NCBI GenBank assembly: GCA_029747585.1
Contig: JAPEVF010000170.1
Coordinates: forward strand, 17,354 to 81,353
Reading direction: 5' to 3'
DNA from: Pleurotus djamor
Lineage: Eukaryota > Basidiomycota > Agaricomycetes > Agaricales > Pleurotaceae
Length of the DNA: 64,000 nucleotides
In this document: one piece after another, positions 1 through 12,791 of the stretch
Position numbering within the stretch: the stretch's first letter is position 1
Layout: each line of letters begins with the position of its first letter
Made by a program: the position numbers and the translations under genes
The notes under the pieces: model-generated
Seen by the model: the letters and a program-made list of their open reading frames with translations, nothing else
Databases searched by the model: none
What the model was told of the DNA's origin: nothing

Positions 1-320
1 TCTCCTGTCGCGATGACCACAACTGTGGTCACAAAACCTATCAACCAGCCCACAGCGACGATATATGCACAGAGAACAGTGGTCGAGTAATAACTGGGGT
101 ACCCTTCCTCTCTCTTGCGATGGGCGATGACCAGTACGGTGGTGAGGAAGACAATCGTGATGACGGCCATTGGGGGTATCACGTATAGCGAAAGGATGCC
201 GAGATCCAGCATGGAAACGATGAATGAGATGGAGGCTCCGAGTAACGATGCGACAGTGAGTAGAAGCATCGACTGTGGCATCGGAACCTCGGGAAGGATG
301 TAGGTGAGCATTTGGAGCAT
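1..320 (-). CDS. Partial multi-pass membrane protein (N-terminal part, runs off the window)
   Basis: The reading frame starts at the ATG at 320 and stays open to base 1, giving about 106 residues without the C-terminus. At least three strongly hydrophobic segments can be seen, roughly residues 17-38, 42-66 and 82-105. Between the second and third is a short basic loop (HRKREEGYPSYYS). The pattern is that of an integral membrane protein, and short multi-TM proteins of this kind are common in basidiomycetes. I do not recognise a specific family, and a receptor or a tetraspan protein are both possible. The gene is divergent from the PEBP-like gene at 1027. No intron is visible in the part shown. 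Confidence 0.5.
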   Translation of the reverse strand, partial: MLQMLTYILPEVPMPQSMLLLTVASLLGASISFIVSMLDLGILSLYVIPPMAVITIVFLTTVLVIAHRKREEGYPSYYSTTVLCAYIVAVGWLIGFVTTVVVIATG

Positions 321-1026
321 ATTTGGAAGGATTTGTGGCTGAGATTGATTTGAACTTTTGAGCGACCAGCACTCGGAGATTGTTTTCAGTGACCAGCACC
401 GAAGCGTAATGACCAGCAGAACGGGCGAAAGCAAGGATCATACCATTGTGAGACAAGAATATATGCAAAACTGCGATCCCCATGAATCTTGAGCTTGAAA
501 CCCAAGCCAAGTGTATCTATAGCGATGCACTTATCATCATGTTACACCGATGCACCGCCGCGCCTCTCGATCCAGTTTCAGAGGCGCTTCACTGTACTGG
601 CGCTCCAAATATTGAACATCTTGTCGCAACCATTGACGAGAATCAAAATCCTTAGGAAGACCTCTCCCATGATGGTTTGGGCGCTTCTGCAGGTTCAGAA
701 AAGGCTGGACTCGTTGCCGATACGGACTTGTGCACAAGTTCGTGACGGGAAGAATGTTTCGACAATCCCCTGCCCACCACCCAAATTCTCCATGTCGTCA
801 TACTGCCCGGTGTTACACACGCCTCGCTTCCATCCAGAACGACATACCAATTGTGGGTCAAGTGCGTTACTCTGCCCAATCGACTTTCGACGATGATATC
901 ATGAAGCACCCACCAATTGCGAATTACCCAGTCCCGTCAGTGTAACCGGCCGATCCGTGGAAGCTCCCTACAGTATAAGAACCCAGTGTAGGACCGCAGC
1001 CTTGAAGCATACATCCTACCTCGACG
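321..1026. other. Intergenic region between divergent membrane-protein and PEBP-like genes
   Basis: About 700 bp lie between the two divergent start codons. Open frames exist on both strands but show no recognisable domain and no protein-like composition. A TATA-like stretch is not obvious. The sequence just before the PEBP start is pyrimidine-rich, as is usual in fungal promoters. I see no gene here. Confidence 0.5.
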
Positions 1027-1956
1027 ATGTTTCTGCTTCTTCTACCTGCTGTACTCTGCTGTCTGGTGCTTGTCCGAGGCCAAGACACGCAGAGAGTTGT
1101 TGACGCTTTTACACAAGATGCCGTCGTTCCAGATGTTATTCCAACGTTTAGTCCCTTGGCCACTTTGAGCGTGGTCTTCACGGACTCAGCCATGCAACAA
1201 GTGAACATTACTCCAGGAATGAACCTGACCACGGCTCGTGAGTTATATACTATGTATCTTTCAATTTTACCAACCCTTGGAAAACTCAGAAACGGCGTCC
1301 GAACCGCAGTTCTTCCTGGACATAGCCAATGCCACCCTTGCTAATTCCACCTTTGTTATCGCCATGGTGGATCCCGACGCCCCTACACCACAAAATACTT
1401 CCATTTCCCAGGTCAGGCATATGCTAGGAGGCGGATTCCAGCGCGATCCCACGACGGGGATGCTGTCGAATACGACCGCTGCACTCTCTGATTACATCCC
1501 CCCTGCCCCTCCAGCCGGTTCCGACGCCCACAGGTGCGGGTCACCTTGACATTTCTCGTGTACATGTGCCTGACGATCTCATCTGAATCGCCACGTAGAT
1601 ATGTGATCCTAGTTTTTAACCAGTCCTCTGCCTTTATGGAGAATGCCCCACCATTCGTGGCTGCCACTCCCGACCGACTGAACTTTAACCTTACTCAGTT
1701 CGTGGAGAGTGTGCAGCTTGGGACGCCAATTGCAGGAAACTTTTTCTTTACTGCGCCGGACAACTCTACGTCCACAAGCACCAGTACAGCCGCTTCCACG
1801 CCTTTGTCGACGGCAGTCACCAACGGTGTGACCTCGTATCCGGCGGCTGCGACCACTGCACCCGGAAGTGATACCAGTGGGGCTTTGAAGATGGATCAAG
1901 GGTTCAGAGCTTTTCTTGTACTTTGCATTAGTGTTTCCGTAGTTTTACTTCTGTAA
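1027..1956 (+). CDS. PEBP-like (phosphatidylethanolamine-binding protein family) secreted or GPI-anchored protein
   Basis: Three exons (1027-1237, 1290-1533, 1599-1956) join in frame across introns of 52 and 65 bp. The product is about 270 residues. It has an N-terminal signal peptide (MFLLLLPAVLCCLVLVRG), a central domain with the PEBP hallmark DPDAPT (residues about 104-109) and the later YVILVF strand. A Ser/Thr-rich linker follows, and the C-terminus is hydrophobic, ending VSVVLLL. The tail suggests GPI anchoring after the Ser/Thr-rich stalk. PEBP proteins bind anionic or lipid ligands; in fungi the secreted members are mostly uncharacterised. Several N-glycosylation sequons (NIT, NLT, NAT, NST) fit a secreted protein. 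The start is the first ATG and directly precedes the signal peptide. Family assignment is firm and the physiological role unknown. Confidence 0.85.
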
Positions 1957-2028
1957 GGGTGACTTGTACTTCTTGGAGACCAAATATAACCAAACAACCC
2001 CTTGCTTCCATCCGCCGTCGTCGAATCC

Positions 2029-2503
2029 ATGGCTCTCGCTCGTCCCACCGTAAGTTGCGCCACCGCGTCGTGTAGCCAGTGTGAATGCTGATTTCGGCAT
2101 TCTAGTCTAAGCTACCCCCNGGCGCCAATCGTATTCTGTTCGTGAAGAACTTGAACTACCAAATTACTGGTGAAGATCTCTATGACTTGTTTGGCCGTTA
2201 TGGAAGTATACGACAAATTCGCATTGGCAACGAGCAGAAGACGAAGGGCACGGCTTTTGTCGTCTTCGACGATGTTATGGACGTACGTTCAATACTTTGC
2301 ACCTTGTCTTCGGGATGTTGATGTCAAGTCAGGCTAAGAACGCGCTCGATCACCTGAACGGTTTCCACTTGCAAGAGCGATATATCGTAGTCCTTTACCA
2401 CATGCCTGCGAAACAAGATGCGGCGGCGGCAAAGGCAGACCTTGCAAGACGAGAAGAAGAGCTAGCGCAACTAAAACAGAAACACAACATAGGCGACGAC
2501 TGA
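2029..2503 (+). CDS. SF3B6 / p14, branch-point-binding RRM subunit of the SF3b complex
   Basis: Three exons (2029-2049, 2106-2282, 2333-2503) encode about 122 residues. A short seven-codon first exon is followed by an RRM beginning RILFVKNLNY (RNP2) and continuing through GTAFVVFDD (RNP1). The C-terminus is a charged helix ending KQKHNIGDD. The alignment with human SF3B6 is clear along its whole length (NRIL, DLFGRYGSIRQIR, RYIVVLYHMPA). In the U2 snRNP this protein contacts the branch-point adenosine region and SF3B1. The N at 2120 occupies a real codon position (CCN, Pro); deleting it would break the frame. The gene is near two other splicing genes, those for eIF4A-III and SF3A3. Confidence 0.93.
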
Positions 2504-5002
2504 GTCCAGGTTTTATCGCTTATTTGTTACCTACGGTCCTGCTTACTCATGTATCACATAGTCGTTCTTCATCGTATAATACACTGTTGCCTCACCTGAA
2601 GTTAAGTGAAAAGGATGCTACCTTGCAGCTCGGGAAGAGGATGGCTGCTTCGCTTCACATTGTGGGCATAGTTTGTCTATATGGGGCGCTGAACGGGCGA
2701 TTAAAGGACTGGTCATTGGAATGAGTGCCACCCACAATACTGTTGTGGGAACTGTCGGCTTCATATGTTGTCAACCGCCGTTCGCGTAGCCCCGCTCGAG
2801 AAACGCTTACTATTGCCAACAACTCCTTATGCATTCAGGACCTTGACAATCTGCTGGATGATATGGGCTGAACCGGCAGTTGACGAGGTTGCACACGATC
2901 TGTGCACCGGCGTGTTATTCGCTGCCAGTGTGTAGGGGCCACTGACTTACGTCTTGGTCCGGCTGCAAGCGAACCCCTTCAATCGCCAACATCCATGATA
3001 GTGAGTAATTTTGCTCACCTGAGTAACACCATGCCCGCATCTAATATCCGTTCATTCCTTCGTCTTGTCATGAGTGCTTGAACGGCGTACCTTTTGTAAA
3101 TATTCCGTACTCTGTCGAAGACGGTTAACGTCGGCCTGAACCCAAGGCACTCGGGAATAGTCACTTACTGTCTTAGATAACACATCTCCGACACAGAGGC
3201 TGGTGCAATGCGTTCCTTCATTTGGTGTTGATTCGTCCTCTTTATAGGGTCTACTGCAATCAATGCTGTTTTAATCGGTGACCTGTGGAACAAATTCCGA
3301 AGTTGATTACGAACGGGATCCCAGCGGTTATCGTCTGGTTTTGCATGCATGAGTCCACATGTGGTGCGCCGTCCCATGTCTTGGTTTTGATGAATCGGAG
3401 AGGCTAGAACTTACCTTGGATGGCAAGCACGGAAGCAAAGGGTGGCCACCGCTTCGACCCACCCTCAAGACATCCTTGCCTCAAGGTACAGAAAACCATC
3501 GCCGTCGACGCTGCCCGTCCACTCACACGTCTCGACGTGTGAAACCCTCGCGAAGAGGATGTCCCGGTTTTTGCCAATGCTATTCGGGGATTCTTACTTT
3601 CTCTTCGTTAATGAAAACCTCCGGAGCCTCCGTGTAACGGAAGGATTTTGTAGTCACAAGCCGAATCCCTCGATGGAGAGAACCGTCATCGTAGCCGATT
3701 ACGACACGCCTTCCTGGTGGAATTGGACGGAAGGCAATATCGCCATCACAGATCAGACATCGTGGACATCTTCACACCAATGATTCAAGCCCCAAAATTC
3801 CCGTTGTGGAATATTCTACCCGATGTTTATGATGCTCACAAGGTTTGCCTCCGACTCACTTGTTTTGTCGTAACTTTAATCCTTAAACGAGAACTTAACT
3901 CGACGATTTAAGCTGTCCGCATTCTAGGTTTATTTAAAGTATTGACTGGCTGATTGTGCCAGCATTTTGCTCTACTTCGGCGAGACTCGACGCAACAGGT
4001 CCCTTCTCCGTCAAAACTTCCATGCGCGATGACTTCGGGGGAATCCTAGGCCTCTTGTGCGTTCTCATGTGTCTGGTCAAGCAGGTTCACCCGTGTTTGA
4101 GCTGCCCACATATAGCCAGGACTCTGCCCTTACCGAAGCTGTGGTAAAAGCCTACACCAGCATACTGCCGATCAGCTTCCACCCAATGGTGTTCGGTGAC
4201 GGCCATCGCACTGCTCCCTCTTCGTGAGCGGGGTATTCCTACGTGCGCTATGACCCTTTATCCCAATTGCCTCCATCAATGAATAGGATGGTTGAGGGCT
4301 TGGTCGAAGACGCGATATAACTTCCAATTGGAGATGTTCATGACATATGACGGAAAGCAACAGCACCCGTAGGAAACTGACCGTTAAAAAAAACAAGGAA
4401 GTCGGTGCTTAGTTACCACATATACGCACCGAGGTGTGTGGTCACTGTTGGGTTCTCATTCTCTTCAATTTCGACACTCACATGTACGTCGTGGCCCTGC
4501 CAGATAGGTACTTGATAGATATTCTTCGGTCCTTTAGTTTATTCTCTCGCAATGTGACCATGTCTTGTGGCACAATACTGATGCGCCCAGTCAGAATCCC
4601 AGCCATTCGGGGGAAAGAAGAGCCAATTATCTAGCCAATCCCGCAGGCCTGCAACTGTGGCTTGTGGTCTTTGCCTTGCTCAACATGTCGGGATGACCCG
4701 GCGACGAACCAGACGGTCAATACTCGGCTACCTCTCATATCAAGGAAACTCTGTCGGTCGTTGTTCATCTGTTACTGGGTCGGTCACAATACCGACCAAT
4801 GATGGGCCCTTTATTTAGAATAATATACGGTACATGATATGTCCACCGCGGTTCATCGCCTCGCTAGGGTCTCCAGCTTATGCAGTGAAATGATAGTGAC
4901 ATAGGTAGTAGAGAGGACAAGTACAGAGACTGCATGCGAGAAGACCTCATGGGAAGTTTTGGAAGGAAACGACAGTCCCTGAATCGTACATAGGTGGAAG
5001 CA
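2504..5002. other. 2.5-kb stretch without a recognisable gene; possible relic coding sequence at 3440-4240
   Basis: No intact gene is supported. Short frames at about 3480-3620, 3680-3860 and 4060-4230 on the + strand have protein-like composition (for example NPREEDVPVFANAIRGF and ALTEAVVKAYTSILPISFHP). They are broken by stops and no consistent splice pattern joins them, so this may be a decayed gene that I cannot assign. The rest, including the 3' flank of the eIF4A-III gene at 4640-5000, shows nothing. Confidence 0.3.
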
Positions 5003-6625
<1,623 letters not shown>

Positions 6626-6729
6626 TTTGGTCGTCGAAGTTGAAAGTAGGACTGTGGGTGTCGGAGTTGAAAAGGAAACTCGTCCAGGGAACAGTCAACA
6701 AGCGCCCGACCGCGCCTCCAACCCCAACG
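6626..6729. promoter_or_regulatory. Compact bidirectional promoter between eIF4A-III and SF3A3
   Basis: Only 104 bp separate the ATG of the eIF4A-III gene (6625, minus) and that of the SF3A3 gene (6730, plus). Both 5' untranslated regions and core promoters must fit here or overlap the opposite gene. No TATA box is visible. This is positional inference only; no transcription start is mapped. Confidence 0.6.
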
Positions 6730-8589
6730 ATGGACTCCGTAATCGAAGTGCAGCGACAAACTCACGAAGAAATTGAACGCCTCGAACGCGCACTTTTTAC
6801 CCTCCTTTCACGAAATCCACCAACACACGAATCAAGGCTGCAAAATGAGCACAAGGCTTCCCAAGTTCTTGACCGCATCACGTCGAGGACAGTCGCGCTG
6901 AACGGTCTTTACGAGGACGAGGCATCTCGCAAGGAGGAGATTGAAGCTCTTTCGACACAGTCTCAGCAGAACGACCTCTCGGAATTTTACTCTCGGTTGG
7001 TGAAAATACAGGAGCACTACAACAAGTACCCTGATCCAGTGCCAGACGGGTTTGGCCTCGAAATTGAGGCTTTCCTCTATGAACCAGATCCAGCCGACGA
7101 GGAGGAGTTGGAGGCTGAAGACCGTGCGCTCTTTCTTAGCAGTGCTATTAGCTCTCTGACGTTTCTACAGCGGTCTCACTACTATTCTCTGGCGAAGAGG
7201 CATACGGGAAGTACTTGGATTTGTACGCCAACCACACCGCGTACTGTAACCTCAAGAATCTGGGGAAGCGGCCAGGCTACCTACAATATCTTGATCTGCT
7301 TATGACAGCTCAGGACTCCCCAGTACATCAGGAGTTAAGCGTCGAAACACGAGCAACGAAAGACTACGAAACGTGAGTGACATGGGTTGTGCTCGTCTGT
7401 CTTCACCGATTTACCAATGCGCAAATAGGTATATCAAAAACCTCCATGCATACTTGTCGTCAGTATCCAAGCGTATGCAACCTCTGGTCGACACTGAAAG
7501 TCAAGAACGGGCAAGCGAGGAGGAATTTAGCAACAAGTGGGATGCAGGCGAAATAGAAGGATGGATAGTTGGCGCTAACACCACAAACGACGGAGAGGCT
7601 CCAGGGATATGGTGCTCTGCATGTACGTTACTTGTGTCTATGTCTATCCAGTGTGTCCATAACCATACACCTAGGTCAAAAGAACTACTCAAAGCAAACT
7701 GTCTACGATGCCCACCTCACGTCCAAAAAACACATAAAGGCCACAGCCAAGATGGCCAGCTCTGGTGAACCTGCTTCAAACCCGAATGGTAACGGTCCCG
7801 TACATACACCTAGCAATGCCTCCACACAGAAGAACAAACTACGGACTTCTGCCTACCATACACATATGGTCACCTCCATCCTGAGAACCCTCATTGGTGT
7901 TCTCAACGACACAAAGTCGAACGTCGAACGGCGATTCTCCCTTACGGCTCGCGAAAGAGAGCAAGAGCTACTCGAACAAGCCAAGCCAACGGCACCACCG
8001 CCTGCCGCTGCCGCTGATGGTGCACCCGAAGAAGAGGAAGAGGAGAGGATTTACAACCCTCTGAAGCTACCGTTAGGTTGGGATGGGAAACCTATACCTT
8101 ACTGGCTCTATAAATTGCATGGCCTGGGCGTGGAGTACCGCTGTGAAATATGTTCGGATCATGTGTACATGGGAAGGTGAGCTTCCCCCGTTCTTCGAAG
8201 GAATGACTGATGTCTGAGTCTTAACCCGAATGTCCAGGAAAAACTTCGATCGTCATTTCCAGGTTCGTTGCAAATGAATCACTGATTCGCAAGGCTCATG
8301 TCTTCGTAGGAATCGCGGCATGCTTTTGGTATGCGAGCTTTGGGGTTACCCAATACAAAGCATTTCCATGAAATTACTCGCATCGAGGATGCCCTTGCAC
8401 GTACGTTATTGAAAACGCTAAGTCGCCCAGGCCACTGACGTCACGTTCATCACAGTCGCGGAAAAGTTGAAGCAAGAAGGCAGACACGAGATATTCGAGC
8501 AGGAAACCATGGAAGAACTCGAAGACGATGAAGGAAATGTTTACAACAGGAAGACATACGAAGACCTGAAGAAACAAGGGCTCATCTAG
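6730..8589 (+). CDS. SF3A3 / Prp9, subunit 3 of splicing factor SF3a
   Basis: Seven exons (6730-7123, 7171-7372, 7429-7622, 7675-8176, 8238-8262, 8310-8400, 8456-8589) join in frame to about 513 residues, close to the human SF3A60 (501). The N-terminal helical region ([19 protein letters not shown]) is followed by the segment [17 protein letters not shown]. Next come a first C2H2 finger (CSACQKNY..H..KKH), an acidic linker and the strongly conserved [20 protein letters not shown]. The second, matrin-type zinc finger follows (YRCEIC..HF..RHAFGM), with the terminus [12 protein letters not shown]3a joins the 17S U2 snRNP and is needed for pre-spliceosome assembly. The start is the first ATG of the conserved N-terminus. 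The stop codon is only 40 bp from the stop of the convergent phosphoinositide phosphatase gene. Confidence 0.95.
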
Positions 8590-8629
8590 TATTATTGCGG
8601 TTTACTACCACCATTTTCATCCTCTGTAT

Positions 8630-11600
8630 CTATAATGCTACTTGCTCTTCACCCACCGTTTTCTTCCGAGGTGGAGGCGGTGGTGGTTTCTTCGGTGCTG
8701 GCTTCGTGGGGGCGAGTGGTGTTTGTAGTTTCAACGCGTGTGAATACAACTCTTCGTCCGACGATGAAGGTGACTCTGAAATGGGTGAATCGGGGATATC
8801 GAACGGGTTGGGGGCATGTCGAGAGCGTGATTGTACTTTGCGCAACTCAGCTAGTGGCACAACGCCGTGAGGATGATCTACGATAGCCTGAGTGAGGCTC
8901 AACATGCGCAAAGCCGGTGAACTCACCTGGACTATCCCACCATGCTGCATCGTCGGAGCTAGGGGGTGGCACTGAAATTGAAGAGTTAAGTTATGCCAGG
9001 GTGGTGGATGAGAGATCCTACACTCGGTGTAACTCGGCAATGAGAGCTTAGCCAACTTTTCATCGAGTTTCTCCCCTGGTTCCGTAGATGTGACGCTCTC
9101 CAATAACAATCGGGATAATGCTGACTTCTTGAGAGTATCGACAACGCGCACGTCACATCGAAAGATCGCATAAACTAATGGCGAGATAGGATCCATAGCT
9201 CCGGATGTGAAATTTACACTTACCAGGTCTATGGTCGGAACCTCTCAGTTCAGCTCGAGAGTAAACGGACAGATCGAGATGACTTCCTCGAAAGAGAACG
9301 CGGTCTGGGACATGGGTGTCAGATACGGATAAAAATGTGCTACAGCAAGACCTACCTGTCCAAGCTGGTATTCGAGCTTTCTCACTGGTATCATACACGT
9401 TGGTGCCAAGATCGTAACGATATGTCGGTGGGAACAACAATGGACCTTCTTCATATCCTTCGAAAGCAGCACCAGCGTCCATCACTTGGTGAAGCTGATC
9501 GACAAAGTTACTTCCCGAGGGAGACAGTAAGCTAGAATGTCACGAACCTGATCAGCCGCAACCAATGCATCGAACTNCCCCCCGCTCTGCGAGATCTCTG
9601 ACAACCTCGTTATCGAGGTCAATTCTATAGTTGGTATCGGCAAGCCAGATAATATTCCTGGACCACAAATGTGAGTGTGAAATCTGTGTTTGAATTGTCT
9701 TGGACATTACTCATGGCTATTGATGGTCTTGCCTTTCTGGAAGTGCAATCCATTTACTACCGTTCGGAAGTCGGAATTACGTTCTTCGATATTTGGGTGC
9801 CCTGCTGCGAGGTGGGCCGTCAAGAAGCAGAAGCTGGTGTCGTGGTATTCAAGTCGCACGCCGACTGCACCCTTATTTCCTGACATGCCTCTTAAGCCCG
9901 TCTAATGGTGATCAAAAACTCAATAGTACGACCTAGGTATGTGACTCACCTTACGGCTCGAAGCTTCAACATGTCGCATGACACCAGTCAGCTCCGCCTT
10001 CACTAAGACGAACAACGCAGTGCCCACGAGCTGTATGAATTAAATTAAGAGAAGGGGTGGTGACGAGGAACGCCATACCTGTTCGCTCCTAAGGAGAACA
10101 TAGTTCGATCTTTTATTAGGATTTGACTCCAAGGTTTCCAGTATCTTCGTTTCCCAGATGCGCCTGTTGGCATAACCCTAAATACCTATCCAACCGCTTA
10201 CGTGGGCATATTTACCTTTTCTCGGGATCCGTTTGAACGATTTGTTGCGCAGTGAGAGGCACAATTTCTTGGAACCCCAAAACGAATATATCAGGACTAA
10301 CAAAATGGACATCAGAGGCTGCCATCCATGGTGCGTTTACGTACTCATCGAGACCTGGGAAAAGGTTAAGAAGGGAGGCAGGAACAAGGACTCAAGGACG
10401 AACCGTCGCGAGGGAATAACCATGGGTTCAATGACTCGGATGGTGCCTGAATTCCAGGCGGTTCAGTACTCTGCATTCATCTGGAGAAATTACTTACCCG
10501 TCCATTCACATTCCAAGTACCCACAAATATGGTACATTGCTTCGTCGAGGAGTATTCATGTACTCTAGACGGAACACCGAAATTAGGGCGAACACAGCCG
10601 AAAGATACATTCATACCTTTGTTCCAGTGCCGCTCGAACAGAATCGTGTATTGGATCAAAGATAGTTACAGGCCTCTGGTTACTCATATTACCCTAGAAG
10701 AGTTTCGATATCACCTAGAGGGCATGAACATGCTTCCCACTCACAAGGAACATATCGATGGCAACTTGTTTGCCTTTGTCCTGGAAGTTATTAATGTATG
10801 CTCTTGAAACGCTCTTGGTCGCATCGGATAGTACGCCTGCACAATGGACGCAAGAGATCTGTCACTGAAGATACCAGCAACGGCGGAGACAACTAACCTG
10901 CCAGCGTACGCTTGCCACTTCGTGTAAAGCTCGTGTTGAGTGCACCCGTGCCCGCATATATTCTGGATAAAGCGTCGCCATTTTCGGCCCAGAGTTCACG
11001 ATGATACGACCACAGAGTGTTGGATTGAATCCATTCTCGTCGAACGAGAAGGAGGTACTGCTCGAGGGTATGCCGTGAAAGGATGTCCTGCACGAAATTG
11101 GTTCGATCAAGGCTGAGGAAGGAGTAAGGAATGACGAATGAGACGCCAGCAGAGGGTAAAGGATTTACCAGTCCAGACAGTTGGTCCGGAATACGCCTTT
11201 TTGGTCAGTGATTATGTCGTCTGAGGCCGAGTCACACATAGAGAAGCCAAACCGATCGATGTGGTCCACGATGCTTTCCATTCGCCTAAACAATGGAGTT
11301 AAGGATCGTTGTTATCTATCCCCAAAACTGATGGATGCTGTTACCTCAACTCTCGGATAACGCTATCATGTCCGCCGAGTCGTACGGCGTTGTGGAAGTC
11401 GAAGTGAGTGATTTCTAGATCATCACCCAGAGAGGCACGCGCCACTTGTAGGTGGCGTGAATACGCCGTAGTGAGTGTGGCCTCGTTTTCTTTTGTCCCG
11501 AGGAGATTCACTACATGTACCGCGCCATACTCTTCTATGAGATGAGCAAAGTGGCGTTCGAAAGCAGGTTGAGAGCCATGCGGTCGAGTGATCTGTATCC

Positions 11601-12791
11601 GTTGCCCGAAAGTTTGGAAGCCTTGCTGCTCCCAGAACACTATGGCCGAAGATAAGCGCATATATATACGCATTATATGGGGTGACGTACAAGGCACGCT
11701 TCCCCTCACTTGGACGTAACTTACACAATGCTGATCAGAACTGAGGATAATCTCCGTCTAAAGAATAGATGTAGCTGAGGAGGGACGGGTGCAAAATTGA
11801 AACATGCCTCCACAAAGTTCGCACAATTTCCATCATCGTCTACACCACGAGTATTAAATCGTGTCCCGGCGCGCTTCCAGCTAAGTCGGGATATTAGGGA
11901 TAATGTCGCCAGTGTGGGAGTTCCATTCGTTGGGGGAGCTGGCAGGGCCATTGTAAAAATTCCGACATATCCTTGAATTACTAGCATCTGAGGCAGACAT
12001 TGAATAGAGTACGATAGATCGCTAACCAACGTACGATGAATTGGCACAGATCAAAATCGTTACGTTCATGTGGGTCGAGTCTTCCACGGAAGTCAATCAG
12101 ACTCTGTATTATGTATTCGTTCCAAACGAATCGTTCGTCATAGACAGATATATCTGCATGTGATCCTTTCTCCCGGGATAGGCGACGCGACAAACGAGAG
12201 GATATGTCCCATTCCGAGCCAGCAGCATAATAGAAAGAACCAGAGGCGAGAATCTTGATGAGAGGAGCACAGGGATGTTCTAAGACTTGTGATGCAGGAT
12301 TTGACTGAGAGTAGTTATCCCGCATCATTGCATCAATATTGTCTGGGGTTGAAGCTAGCTCTGCGGCCGCAGTAAGGTCGTCCCAAGCCGAAGAGTTGAG
12401 GCTGTAGAAGGCGACATCGTGTATCCTGCCCACGGACTCCGCCTTGGTACCGGATGGACGAGTATTTCCCACTTCTGTAGCAGAGGTGACCACGACCAGG
12501 AAGATGTCTGAGGCCTCGAAGGTCAATCCCGCTCAACATGCATAAAGGGACTCGCCGCGCACCATTCTCTATACTTATGAGGCCTAGACAGCCTTTGATC
12601 ACTCTGTTTGTCAGGCGAACTAGGGAAGAGAACTCGATATTTTTCTTAGGGAGAAACTCCACGATGGCTTGGGAGGGGTTCACTTCGTTATGTCGGAATA
12701 CCAGGGCTCTATGCGGTCGTCCGAGCTTCTCGTCTTGTGCACTCGTGGCCAAGTAGAGGGCGCGAGGGTTGGCACCCAGGTAGAGATACAT
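8630..12791 (-). CDS. Synaptojanin-type phosphoinositide phosphatase (SAC domain plus inositol polyphosphate 5-phosphatase)
   Basis: The long multi-exon gene starts at the ATG at 12791 ([17 protein letters not shown]) and stops at 8630-8632. The N-terminal half is a SAC domain: [14 protein letters not shown] near 11830, FWEQQG near 11640, and the catalytic CX5R motif RTNCLDCLDRTN split by an intron near 11100-11190. The C-terminal half is a 5-phosphatase domain: [10 protein letters not shown] near 10510, [12 protein letters not shown] near 9640, PAWTDRVL near 9310-9350 and GSDHRPVYAIF near 9180-9230. A Pro-rich tail follows (WWDSP and [11 protein letters not shown]), a likely SH3 ligand. The architecture matches yeast Inp51/52/53, which dephosphorylate PI(4,5)P2 and other phosphoinositides at the plasma membrane and endocytic sites. 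The N at 9577 breaks the frame; ignoring it restores a continuous frame between the NYR and PPTYRYD motifs. Confidence 0.93.
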
